DNA of 9,580 bases from Acidobacteriota bacterium. GTDB taxonomy: Bacteria > Acidobacteriota > Terriglobia > Terriglobales > Acidobacteriaceae. This document shows positions 1-8,024 of the stretch, one piece after another. The notes beneath the pieces are model-generated. The model did no database searches, was not told the DNA's origin, and saw only the letters and a list, made by a program, of their open reading frames with translations. The first letter of the stretch is position 1. Every line of letters starts with the position of its first letter. A program made the position numbers and the translations under genes. The DNA lies in the NCBI GenBank assembly GCA_028873155.1, contig JAGWML010000115.1, positions 1 through 9,580 of the forward strand, read 5' to 3'.

Positions 1-46
1 CAAGCCGGCCTACGTGGGCAGATCGCTCGACTAGGGTCCGTTCCAT

Positions 47-1153
47 CTATGCATTGCCAGGACGCTCCATGGCTTTCTGAACATCGTCTGATGCAGAGTT
101 GGTCGCCGTGTGAAGCTCAAAACGCACTGTGGGCAGCGCATGCGGATACTGTTCGCGCAGGAATTCGATCATCTTTTCGCGGATGATGCAGCGCAGGTCG
201 AAGTTTTCAGATGATCCAGCCGAACTGACCAGGCAGCGCAGTTCCATCGTGCGTTCGGAGAGATTCGTCACCTGGAGCACGCAGACACGGCCATCCCACA
301 GGGATGACGCGCGGGCAATACGCTCAAGCTCCGCGCGCAATGGCTCGATCGGCACCATGTAATCCACATAAAGAAATGCGGTACCGAGAATGTCGCTGCG
401 CTTGCGTGTCCAGTTCTGAAATGGCTGCTCGATGAAGTAGCTGAGCGGCACGACGAGGCGGCGCTCATCCCAGATCTTTACTACAACGTAGGTGCTGGTG
501 ATCTCTTCAATGCGTCCCCACTCGCCCTGGATGACGACGACATCGTCCATGCGAATCGGCTCGCTGAGCGCAATCTGCATGCCTGCGATGAGATTGGAAA
601 CGGTGGACTTGGCGGCCGCGGCGAGGAGCAGCGATGCGAGACCCGCGGATGCAAGCAAGCCCGTGCCATACTTCCAGAGCGTTGGATCGTGAACGCTCCA
701 CAAGAGCGCTCCGGCATCGAGGACGAGTACGATGACAATGAGCATCCGGCGAAAGAACTGCATCTGCGTGTGCACGCGGCGGGCGCGCAGATTGTCCCGC
801 ACGGAGATATCGAACCGGCTGAGCATGAGCGCCTGAAACACATACACTGCGCCTACAGCGAGCCAGCCCACAAATAGAACGAGCAGGATCCGCACTCCCT
901 GCGCGAGTTGTGTGCGCAGCAGATCCGGCAGCCGTGGCACCAGTGGGAGCACGATCAGAAGGCCGATGGTGAGCAGTACAGCACGCGCCGGCAGCGCCAA
1001 GTATTTGCTGACACCCAGAATGCGCCGCTGCGATTCCGTCTGATGGCGGCGCACGAACCGAAAGAGCATGAAGTGAAGAAGATTGCCTAAGACGATCACC
1101 GCACAAAGCAGGGTGATGCCGAGGAGCCAGTCATGCTCGGTCAGTGCGCGCAA
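47..1153 (-). CDS. MscS-family mechanosensitive ion channel
   Basis: Inner-membrane channel of the small-conductance mechanosensitive (MscS) family, which opens under membrane tension to release solutes during osmotic downshock. Counted from the start chosen here, the 368-residue protein has hydrophobic segments at about 10-31, 58-75, 88-107 and 137-155. These are followed by the pore-lining helix at about 163-195, rich in Gly and Ala (SAGLASLLLAAAAKSTVSNL, then IAGMQIALSEPIRMDD). The cytoplasmic beta domain comes next (VVIQGEWGRIEEITSTYVVV, RRLVVPLSYF) and then an alpha/beta C-terminal domain. The usual VIPNG motif of the beta domain is replaced by VVPLSYF, which points to a subfamily distinct from E. 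coli MscS. The longest open frame begins at a TTG at 1234, but I place the start at the TTG ending at 1153. It has GGGAGG nine bases upstream, whereas the 27 extra residues are polar and lack any ribosome-binding signal. The gene is divergent from the EamA transporter gene. Family is certain; gated substrate is unknown. Confidence 0.9.
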   Translation of the reverse strand: MRALTEHDWLLGITLLCAVIVLGNLLHFMLFRFVRRHQTESQRRILGVSKYLALPARAVLLTIGLLIVLPLVPRLPDLLRTQLAQGVRILLVLFVGWLAVGAVYVFQALMLSRFDISVRDNLRARRVHTQMQFFRRMLIVIVLVLDAGALLWSVHDPTLWKYGTGLLASAGLASLLLAAAAKSTVSNLIAGMQIALSEPIRMDDVVVIQGEWGRIEEITSTYVVVKIWDERRLVVPLSYFIEQPFQNWTRKRSDILGTAFLYVDYMVPIEPLRAELERIARASSLWDGRVCVLQVTNLSERTMELRCLVSSAGSSENFDLRCIIREKMIEFLREQYPHALPTVRFELHTATNSASDDVQKAMERPGNA

Positions 1154-1162
1154 TCGTCCGGG

Positions 1163-1168
1163 CCTCCC
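1163..1168 (-). promoter_or_regulatory. Ribosome-binding site that sets the TTG start of the MscS gene
   Basis: On the minus strand this reads GGGAGG and lies nine bases before a TTG codon (1151-1153) in frame with the channel. There is no in-frame ATG before the first membrane segment. This is the best-supported start and trims 27 codons from the longest open frame. Confidence 0.65.
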
Positions 1169-1305
1169 GCAAGAGATGGGTTCAATCTGATTGGACGCAC
1201 GAAAAGCCGTTCCGCGCTGCCCGCCTACAAGCAATCAATGCGAATACAGTGGATGATTGTGCTTGCGAGGCTGGATTTTGGGCTGCCCTGCCATAATCCA
1301 AAGAG

Positions 1306-2253
1306 ATGAGAGCGCGCGCCTATCTGCTAATGATCTTTGTCGTTGCAGTGTGGGGATCGACATTTGTCCTGGTAAAGAATGCGCTCGCCGACGTAACGCC
1401 GGGAGTTTTCAACCTTGCGCGCATGGCGTTGGCTTTTGCGCTGCTGGCCGTTGCGTATCATCGCGCGTGGCGCGGCATCCGCTGGGAGCAGGTGGGCGCC
1501 GGCGCGATTGTCGGCTTCTTCCTCGCCGCAGGGTACCAATTTCAGACCACCGGACTGGCGCGAACAACTCCATCGAAGTCAGCATTCATTACCGGACTCG
1601 TCGTGGTGCTGGTGCCGCTGTTCTCCGCGATTCCCTGGTTGCGGCCGCCTGGCGCGCGTCCGCCGCGGTGGAATGCTTACACCGGCGCCGCGCTTGCATT
1701 TGCGGGCATCGTGCTGTTGACCGCTCCAGCGCAGGCGCGCACTATCGCGACGCACTCCTATGCACAGAATGCCGTCGCGCTGCTTCCGGATCTTTCATCC
1801 ATCAACTTCGGCGATGTTCTCACGTTTGGATGCGCCGTGGGCTTCGCGTTTCATTGCATTGCGCTGAGTCATCTCTCGCCCCGTGTGCCGTTTCAGCCTC
1901 TGGCCCTGTTGCAGATTGGCTTCAGCGCGGTGTTTATGGCGCTGAGCCTGCCGCTCATTGAGCATCCGCAAATCCATTTGACCATGCGGTTGGGGATTGC
2001 GCTGGCCATTGCCGCGGCGCTCGCTACAGCGGCGGCATTTTCCATTCAGAGCTGGGCGCAATCGGTACTGCCCTCGACGCATATCGCGCTGCTGCTCACG
2101 CTGGAGCCGGTCTTTGCGTGGCTCACATCTTTCCTGTTTGCCGGAGAAAGGCTCGGCGCACGGCCGGCCGCGGGCGCTGTGCTGATTCTGGCAGGCATCG
2201 CACTCACTGAACTGGTGTCTCAGCCCCATCTGCCTTCAGCGCATGAGGCTTGA
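1306..2253 (+). CDS. EamA-domain (DMT superfamily) transporter
   Basis: Inner-membrane permease of the drug/metabolite transporter superfamily, with two EamA repeats of about five helices each. Members export amino acids, metabolites or drugs; nothing in the sequence identifies the substrate. The 315 residues are almost entirely hydrophobic. The first repeat shows the typical N-terminal WGSTFVLVKNAL (16-27) and the TTPSKSAFITGLVVVLVPLF stretch (87-106). The second shows the classic end pattern LLTLEPVFAWLTSFLFAGER (263-282). An Ala/Leu-rich hydrophilic linker of about 30 residues (141-170) between the repeats is longer than in compact family members. The ATG at 1306 is chosen because translation from it gives the usual short cytoplasmic N-terminus (MRARAYLL). 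The purine run AAAGAG abuts the ATG too closely to be a good Shine-Dalgarno sequence. The gene is divergent from the MscS gene and ends 9 bases before the stop of the convergent M28 peptidase. Confidence 0.92.
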   Translation: MRARAYLLMIFVVAVWGSTFVLVKNALADVTPGVFNLARMALAFALLAVAYHRAWRGIRWEQVGAGAIVGFFLAAGYQFQTTGLARTTPSKSAFITGLVVVLVPLFSAIPWLRPPGARPPRWNAYTGAALAFAGIVLLTAPAQARTIATHSYAQNAVALLPDLSSINFGDVLTFGCAVGFAFHCIALSHLSPRVPFQPLALLQIGFSAVFMALSLPLIEHPQIHLTMRLGIALAIAAALATAAAFSIQSWAQSVLPSTHIALLLTLEPVFAWLTSFLFAGERLGARPAAGAVLILAGIALTELVSQPHLPSAHEA

Positions 2254-2262
2254 AGCAAACGG

Positions 2263-3771
2263 CTATCTTGGCGCCGGTTCCGCTGCATCTGCCAGAGCGT
2301 ACGAGAGCACGGCCATGATTGCGGCATTCTCATTCAGGTGTTTCGGATTGACTTTGTCGAAAGTATCCGCGGCGGTGTGGTGATAGTTGAAATAAAACCG
2401 GCTGTCCTGGATAGGCGCGAAGCTGGGAACGCTATCCAAAGTAAGGCCGGCAATATCCTCACCCGTCTCCGGCGAGAGCGAAAGCATGGCTGCTCCGATG
2501 GGATCGAGGACCTGCGCAACAGGCCGCAACCACGCGCCAAGTTCGGGTTTGCCCGCGTAGTAGATTCCGGTGGGATGATCCGCGCCAAGGTCGCTCTCAA
2601 TCGCGCCAATATGCTGGCCCATGTCCGCCTTATGATCCGCCAGATACGCGGCGGCGCCCTCGGAGCCTTCCTCCTCGCTCATCCATGCAACAAAACGAAC
2701 CGTGCGGCGGGGGTGGAGGTTGAGTTGTCGCAGCAGGTGAATCGTCTGCATCGAGACTGCAACGCCGGCGCCGTCGTCAATCGCCCCGGTGCCCAGATCC
2801 CAGGAATCCAGATGTCCAGAGACGATCACCACCTGCTCTGGGTGCTCAGTTCCCTTCCAGTCGGCGATGACGTTGTACCCGGTAGCGTCAGGCAGGGTTT
2901 CTGGCGTGAGAGTCAGGTGCATCGTGACGGGCCCCTGAGCGGCAAGGTGTTTGAGCAGGTCCGCGTCTTCGGCGGTCACAGCGGCAGCAGGAATCTTCTG
3001 AACCTTTTCGGAGTAGATCGTCATGCCGGTATGCGGCAGGCGAAAGTCCGCGCCGCCGACGGAGCGCACCAGCACCGCCGCCGCTCCTACGCTGGCAGCG
3101 GCAATCGGACCTGCGCCGCGGTAGACGACTGCATTCCCGTAGGCCTGTCCGCCATTTCCGGTTGCGGCTAGCTCCTTGTCAAATGCGTGATTGAAGAGCA
3201 GGATCTTGCCGTCTGCAGCGTGCGGAGGCAGTGCGCGAAGCTGGTCGAAGCTATCCACCACAATGACCGGGGCAGTGAGTCCCTCGGCGGGTGTGGCAAC
3301 GCTGCCGCCCAACGCGGTCAAAACGATCTTCTGCGTGGTGCCCGGTGTCTGGCCTTGCCAAGCTGTCAGCTCCCCCGTCTCGGCGCCGCGCACCCAGTGT
3401 GGCACCATAGCCTTCTCCAGCGTGACCTCCGCGCCGAGAGCGCGCATCTCAGACGCCACATACTCCACGGCCTGCTCCGCCTGCGGCGAGCCGCTCAACC
3501 GCGGTCCGATGTTGTCGGTCAGATGGCGCAACTCGTCCAGCGCGTAAGGGTCCTGCATGGCCGCATCGCGCAGCCGTGTCATGGCGGCGAGCTGGTCCGC
3601 GGTCCACTGGGCAGAGCCGGCATCAGCGCCGGTCACCCTGGCCAGAATGCGATCCCGCAGGCTCGGGTCCTGAGCAGGAGACGCAGGAGGCGTATTCTGC
3701 GCACACGCAGCGGAAGCGGCACAAACCATCGCAAGTGCGGCAGAGGCACAAGAGAAGATGAAAAAACGCAT
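2263..3771 (-). CDS. Secreted M28-family zinc peptidase with PA domain (carboxypeptidase Q-like)
   Basis: Exported metallopeptidase of family M28, most like the carboxypeptidase Q/PGCP group, which removes residues from the ends of peptides using two zinc ions. Residue numbers are from the ATG at 3771 (502 residues). Residues 1 to about 24 form a signal peptide ending near SAACAQ. A protease-associated (PA) domain lies at about 155-285. The catalytic domain follows with VSGHLDSWD (metal ligand His320; catalytic-site Asp322), AIDDGAG (bridging Asp332), MSEEEGSEG (Glu366/Glu367: general base and ligand), IESDLGA (Asp394) and YHHTAADT (His464/465). All expected ligands are present, so the enzyme should be active. 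The start is uncertain. A TTG at 3792 adds seven residues and has GGAAAGAG seven bases before it. The ATG at 3771 lacks a good ribosome-binding site but gives a more standard signal peptide (MRFFIF). The gene is divergent from the Do-like protease gene. Likely role is peptide scavenging in the periplasm or outside the cell; the exact substrate is not visible. Confidence 0.92.
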   Translation of the reverse strand: MRFFIFSCASAALAMVCAASAACAQNTPPASPAQDPSLRDRILARVTGADAGSAQWTADQLAAMTRLRDAAMQDPYALDELRHLTDNIGPRLSGSPQAEQAVEYVASEMRALGAEVTLEKAMVPHWVRGAETGELTAWQGQTPGTTQKIVLTALGGSVATPAEGLTAPVIVVDSFDQLRALPPHAADGKILLFNHAFDKELAATGNGGQAYGNAVVYRGAGPIAAASVGAAAVLVRSVGGADFRLPHTGMTIYSEKVQKIPAAAVTAEDADLLKHLAAQGPVTMHLTLTPETLPDATGYNVIADWKGTEHPEQVVIVSGHLDSWDLGTGAIDDGAGVAVSMQTIHLLRQLNLHPRRTVRFVAWMSEEEGSEGAAAYLADHKADMGQHIGAIESDLGADHPTGIYYAGKPELGAWLRPVAQVLDPIGAAMLSLSPETGEDIAGLTLDSVPSFAPIQDSRFYFNYHHTAADTFDKVNPKHLNENAAIMAVLSYALADAAEPAPR

Positions 3772-3880
3772 GCTGGATGGTAGCACGATCAATCTGCAAC
3801 TCTTTCCGTCTGCACACGTCTATAGGATGGAATCGGGCTGGATGCGGCAGGGCCGCCCGGCATGGCTGTACGCGAATGTC

Positions 3881-3886
3881 TATACT
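3881..3886 (+). promoter_or_regulatory. Possible -10 element of the Do-like protease gene
   Basis: TATACT, 59 bases before the chosen ATG, resembles a sigma-70 -10 box. No convincing -35 hexamer lies 16-18 bases upstream, so either an activator or another sigma factor is needed or the match is accidental. The intergenic space (3772-3945) must carry promoters for both divergent genes. Confidence 0.25.
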
Positions 3887-3945
3887 GAAGATGTCGCACA
3901 GTCATACCGGCCCGAAGCTGGATGGACAACGAGGTAATTCACCCC

Positions 3946-5592
<1,647 letters not shown>

Positions 5593-5610
5593 GCGCTGAA
5601 CCCGCAAGTG

Positions 5611-5645
5611 GCCCGGAACATGGGGTTTGTTCCGGGCTGTTTGCA
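5611..5645 (+). terminator. Rho-independent-type terminator after the Do-like protease gene
   Basis: A perfect 10-bp inverted repeat (GCCCGGAACA at 5611-5620, TGTTCCGGGC at 5628-5637) encloses a 7-base loop and is followed by a T-rich stretch. It starts 18 bases after the stop codon. The tail is interrupted (TGTTTGC before the T run), so strength is uncertain. Confidence 0.8.
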
Positions 5646-5720
5646 TTTTTAGCACGCGGCCGGCGGCGTATTGTCATAGCAATGCAGGTGTGACTTTTGG
5701 CTCTCGGACCGGGTGTTTCA

Positions 5721-5750
5721 TTGGCGAATCGGCTGTACATTCGCTACACT
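5721..5750 (+). promoter_or_regulatory. Sigma-70-type promoter of the peptidoglycan-binding protein gene
   Basis: TTGGCG (5721-5726) and TACACT (5745-5750) are separated by 18 bases, each close to the sigma-70 consensus. Transcription would start near 5757 and leave a leader of about 36 bases before the ATG. It lies downstream of the protease terminator, which supports independent expression. Confidence 0.5.
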
Positions 5751-5779
5751 TGATAGGTGCGTTCTTATCTGTATCTGTT

Positions 5780-5785
5780 GAGGTG
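5780..5785 (+). promoter_or_regulatory. Ribosome-binding site choosing the ATG at 5793
   Basis: GAGGTG ends seven bases before the ATG at 5793. The open frame can be read back to a GTG at 5757, but that codon falls at the predicted transcription start and has no such signal. Confidence 0.65.
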
Positions 5786-5792
5786 CTCCAGA

Positions 5793-6275
5793 ATGCTTTC
5801 TTTCCGAGCAAGTCTGGGAATCGTTTTTTCCTTCGCTCTGTTGGCGACTCCCGCCTTTGCAACGCGGTCTCACAAGGCCCCGGCCACCGGACATCGTTCG
5901 ACACGCTCCACGCACGGCCGCAAGGCTTCGCGCCGCGGCGCGCATCGCGTGCGCGGGCAGCAGTCGATGGAGCCTGAGCGCGTAACGCAGATTCAGCAAG
6001 CTTTGATTCGCGAACACTATCTGAGCGCCGGCGCAACGGGACAATGGGACTCGACCACGCAGGCCGCGATGCAGAAGTTCCAGGCAGACAACGGCTGGCA
6101 AACGAAGCTTATGCCGGACTCGCGCGCGCTGAAGAAGCTGGGGCTGGGGCCCGATTACTCGGATGCCATCAATGCCCGAGCTTCATCTTTCAATGACCCG
6201 CCGCCGATCAGCTCGATTCCCAGCGGACAGGCAGCCGGGTTCGCGGCAGCAGCAGGTACTTCCGGGACGAACTAG
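5793..6275 (+). CDS. Small secreted protein with one peptidoglycan-binding domain
   Basis: Exported 160-residue protein likely to bind cell-wall peptidoglycan. Residues 1-23 form a signal peptide (hydrophobic core GIVFSFALLATP, likely cleavage after AFA). Residues 24-57 are a very basic, Ser/Thr/His-rich linker with many Arg, Lys and His, which could interact with anionic wall or membrane surfaces. Residues 61 to about 118 match the three-helix PG_binding_1 fold: IQQALIREHYL, then GATGQWDSTTQAAMQKFQ, where the G-x-W-D-x-x-T-x-x-A-x-x-x-F-Q pattern is diagnostic, and a final RALKKLGLG. The tail (120-160) is Pro/Ser/Ala/Gly-rich and probably disordered. No catalytic domain (amidase, L,D-transpeptidase or lytic transglycosylase) is attached, so it cannot itself be a wall hydrolase. 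The gene has its own promoter, and a strong terminator follows 38 bases after the stop. The domain call is firm; the cellular role is unknown. Confidence 0.87.
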   Translation: MLSFRASLGIVFSFALLATPAFATRSHKAPATGHRSTRSTHGRKASRRGAHRVRGQQSMEPERVTQIQQALIREHYLSAGATGQWDSTTQAAMQKFQADNGWQTKLMPDSRALKKLGLGPDYSDAINARASSFNDPPPISSIPSGQAAGFAAAAGTSGTN

Positions 6276-6313
6276 CACCATCCACCAAATCCATCTTTGC
6301 GAAAGAAGAATAG

Positions 6314-6350
6314 AAGAGAAAGGGCCGCATCGCTGCGGCCCTTTCTCTTT
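6314..6350 (+). terminator. Strong bidirectional hairpin terminator between convergent genes
   Basis: A perfect 16-bp stem (6314-6329 paired with 6334-6349) has a GC-rich core GGGCCGCA and a 4-base loop TCGC. The outer part of each arm is purine-rich on the left and pyrimidine-rich on the right. It therefore gives a U-rich 3' side when transcribed either way: CTTTCTCTTT on plus, and CTTTCTCTTCTATTC on minus. It lies between the stop of the wall-binding protein gene and the stop of the convergent carboxylesterase, and can end both transcripts. Confidence 0.9.
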
Positions 6351-6371
6351 GCGTGCAATTCATGCTGCTTT

Positions 6372-7943
6372 CTACATGTGCATTGGCGGGATGCCCTGCA
6401 GCAGGAACTCATAGCGCGGACGAAGCGTATCTGGCCCTGCTGTAATAGGGACGTTCAGGTGGATGAGGGGGTAGTCGTCGGCGTTGTACTTTGGCCAGTC
6501 CGGTAGACCGGGCCCGTTGGGATTGCCGGTCTTGGCAAAGTTGGTCCAATAGCCCATCATTTCGTCGCTCATCTTGCGGTCCTCAGGGCGAATGGTCCAG
6601 CCGGGACGCGTGTCGAGCGTGCCGAAGACATACTCAATGTCGTCCGAGTGAAAGACGAAGGTGCCGGGGTGATACTTGCTGGGCAGCGCCGCCAGCTCGA
6701 AGTGATAGCGGTAGACGGGCGCATCGCCGGTCTTGCGCTGTGCCTCGATCCACTTCCAGGTGCCGAAGGCGATAAACGAGTCGCCGCCAAAGTCGATGGC
6801 GGAGCGAAGAGCCTCTGCATCGGTATTACCGGGGTAGAGCTTGAGGAACTCGGCGGCGCGGTCTTTGAACTGTGCGTCTGCCATGGCCTTCCACTGGTCC
6901 ACGGTCATACCGCGCATGGCAAAGAAGCTGCCTTCATCCGCATTCCAGCCGGCCAGCAGGGGAACGTGTGCCTGCTTGCCCTGCGCATAGGTCTCCGGAA
7001 CCGGCTCCTTGAGAAAGCGCCCATCGATGACGGGCGAAAAGCGCGGCGCGTCCTTCTTCATCGTTGCCGCGAGCACGGTGTCAGTCGGAATGGCGCGCAG
7101 CTCAGCGAGCGAGTGCGCTCCAAGCGACTCCACCCACGGGTCGTCGACTTTAACGCGCTCTTCCACGGTCTCGCCGCCAAGATTCAGCGCGCTGGGAAAT
7201 GCTCCGCCGCTCTCGCCAATCGCTTTCTGGAAGAGTCCCTGCGCCATGGGCGAGGCCATCAGCGTGCTCACTGCAAAGGAGCCGGCGCTCTCGCCAAAGA
7301 TGGTGACATTGCCAGGGTTTCCGCCAAAGCCGCGGATATTGTCCTGCACCCAGTGGAGCGCGGCGACCATGTCTAGCAGCCCATAATTGCCGGCTGCTCC
7401 ATCGGCCTCCTTCGCCATCTCGCTGGTGGCCAGGAACCCGAAGACGCCGAGGCGATAGTTGATGGTGACAAGCACCACGTCATGCAGTGGCAGAAAGTCG
7501 CCGTTGTGCCTCGGCTCTGAACTCGCGCCGCCGGAGTATCCGCCGCCGTGAATCCAGAACATCACCGGCAGGTTGCTTTTGGCCTTGGCATTCGCCGGAG
7601 CGTAGACATTCAGATAGAGACAATCCTCGCTTGGCCCTGGGTCCTGAAAGATCATGTCGTCGAAGACACGCCCCTGGGCGCAGTGGTTGCCAAACTGCAG
7701 GGCCTCCCGCGTGCCCTTCCAGGCCGCCGGCTGACGCGGCGCGGCCCACCGCAAGTCACCGACCGGGGGCGCGGCGTACGGCAGCCCAAGAAACGCCTTG
7801 ACCTTGCCTTCGTTGATTGTCTTTCCGTGGACCTTGCCCTGCGCCGTCTTCACCGTGAGCGGGTCAGCATGCAGAGCGGTGGAGAACTGGAGAGTCATAG
7901 CCACAAATGCAAGGGCAGCAAGGCCCGTAGAAAACCGTCTCAT
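6372..7943 (-). CDS. Secreted type-B carboxylesterase (alpha/beta-hydrolase)
   Basis: Exported carboxylesterase of the type-B (COesterase, PF00135) family, which hydrolyses carboxylic esters; relatives include para-nitrobenzyl esterase and cholinesterases. The 523-residue length is normal for the family. Residues 1-26 form a signal peptide (basic MRR, hydrophobic core, cleavage near ALHA before DP). Landmarks are the family signature EDCLYLNVYAP (106-116), the oxyanion-hole HGGG (132-135), the nucleophile elbow GESAG with Ser219, the acid Glu337 in NADEGSFF and the base His432 in FHSDDIEYVFG. All three catalytic residues are present. The start is the ATG at 7943, preceded at nine bases by GGAGGA. 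An upstream in-frame GTG at 7964 would place that signal inside the gene and add seven polar residues. The gene lies 81 bases downstream of lysA on the same strand and may be co-transcribed with it. Its ribosome-binding site may be sequestered by RNA pairing (see 7953-8014). Natural substrate is unknown. Confidence 0.93.
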   Translation of the reverse strand: MRRFSTGLAALAFVAMTLQFSTALHADPLTVKTAQGKVHGKTINEGKVKAFLGLPYAAPPVGDLRWAAPRQPAAWKGTREALQFGNHCAQGRVFDDMIFQDPGPSEDCLYLNVYAPANAKAKSNLPVMFWIHGGGYSGGASSEPRHNGDFLPLHDVVLVTINYRLGVFGFLATSEMAKEADGAAGNYGLLDMVAALHWVQDNIRGFGGNPGNVTIFGESAGSFAVSTLMASPMAQGLFQKAIGESGGAFPSALNLGGETVEERVKVDDPWVESLGAHSLAELRAIPTDTVLAATMKKDAPRFSPVIDGRFLKEPVPETYAQGKQAHVPLLAGWNADEGSFFAMRGMTVDQWKAMADAQFKDRAAEFLKLYPGNTDAEALRSAIDFGGDSFIAFGTWKWIEAQRKTGDAPVYRYHFELAALPSKYHPGTFVFHSDDIEYVFGTLDTRPGWTIRPEDRKMSDEMMGYWTNFAKTGNPNGPGLPDWPKYNADDYPLIHLNVPITAGPDTLRPRYEFLLQGIPPMHM

Positions 7944-7952
7944 TCTCAATGT

Positions 7953-8014
7953 TCCTCCGCGCACAACCTTACAGGGACGAGCGCTGAAAGGCCAGAGTTG
8001 CAGCTCGCGGAGGA
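7953..8014 (-). promoter_or_regulatory. Inverted repeat masking the carboxylesterase ribosome-binding site
   Basis: In the minus-strand transcript, TCCTCCGCG (from 8014 to 8006) is perfectly complementary to CGCGGAGGA (from 7961 to 7953). The second arm contains the whole GGAGGA Shine-Dalgarno sequence of the esterase, nine bases before its ATG. Inside the 44-base loop, GCAAC can pair with GTTGT (four Watson-Crick pairs and one G-U), stacking a second helix. The upstream arm begins only ten bases after the lysA stop codon, so a ribosome finishing lysA would cover or melt it. The pairing is seen directly; regulation is inference. Confidence 0.45.
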
Positions 8015-8024
8015 TTTTTCGATG

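Noticed and set aside
1..46. Left edge, downstream of the MscS stop
   Set aside because: No hairpin with a T-run, RNA gene or coding end could be seen in these 46 bases.
1263..1297. Promoter for the EamA gene from TTGCGA and CATAAT
   Set aside because: The two hexamers are separated by 23 bases, too far for a sigma-70 promoter, and no better -35 is placed correctly for CATAAT.
1257..1961. A 234-codon plus-strand open frame overlapping the EamA transporter gene in another frame
   Set aside because: Its product is Arg/Ala/Cys-rich and not membrane-like. The transporter frame at 1306-2253 has clear EamA motifs and runs on well past the end of this one.
2338..3783. Long plus-strand open frames (277 and 198 codons) opposite the M28 peptidase
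   Set aside because: They overlap a gene with a complete set of zinc ligands and a signal peptide. Their products resemble no family and have shadow-like composition.
6648..7376. A 242-codon plus-strand open frame opposite the carboxylesterase
   Set aside because: The opposite strand carries an intact esterase with its full catalytic triad. This frame is an antisense shadow.
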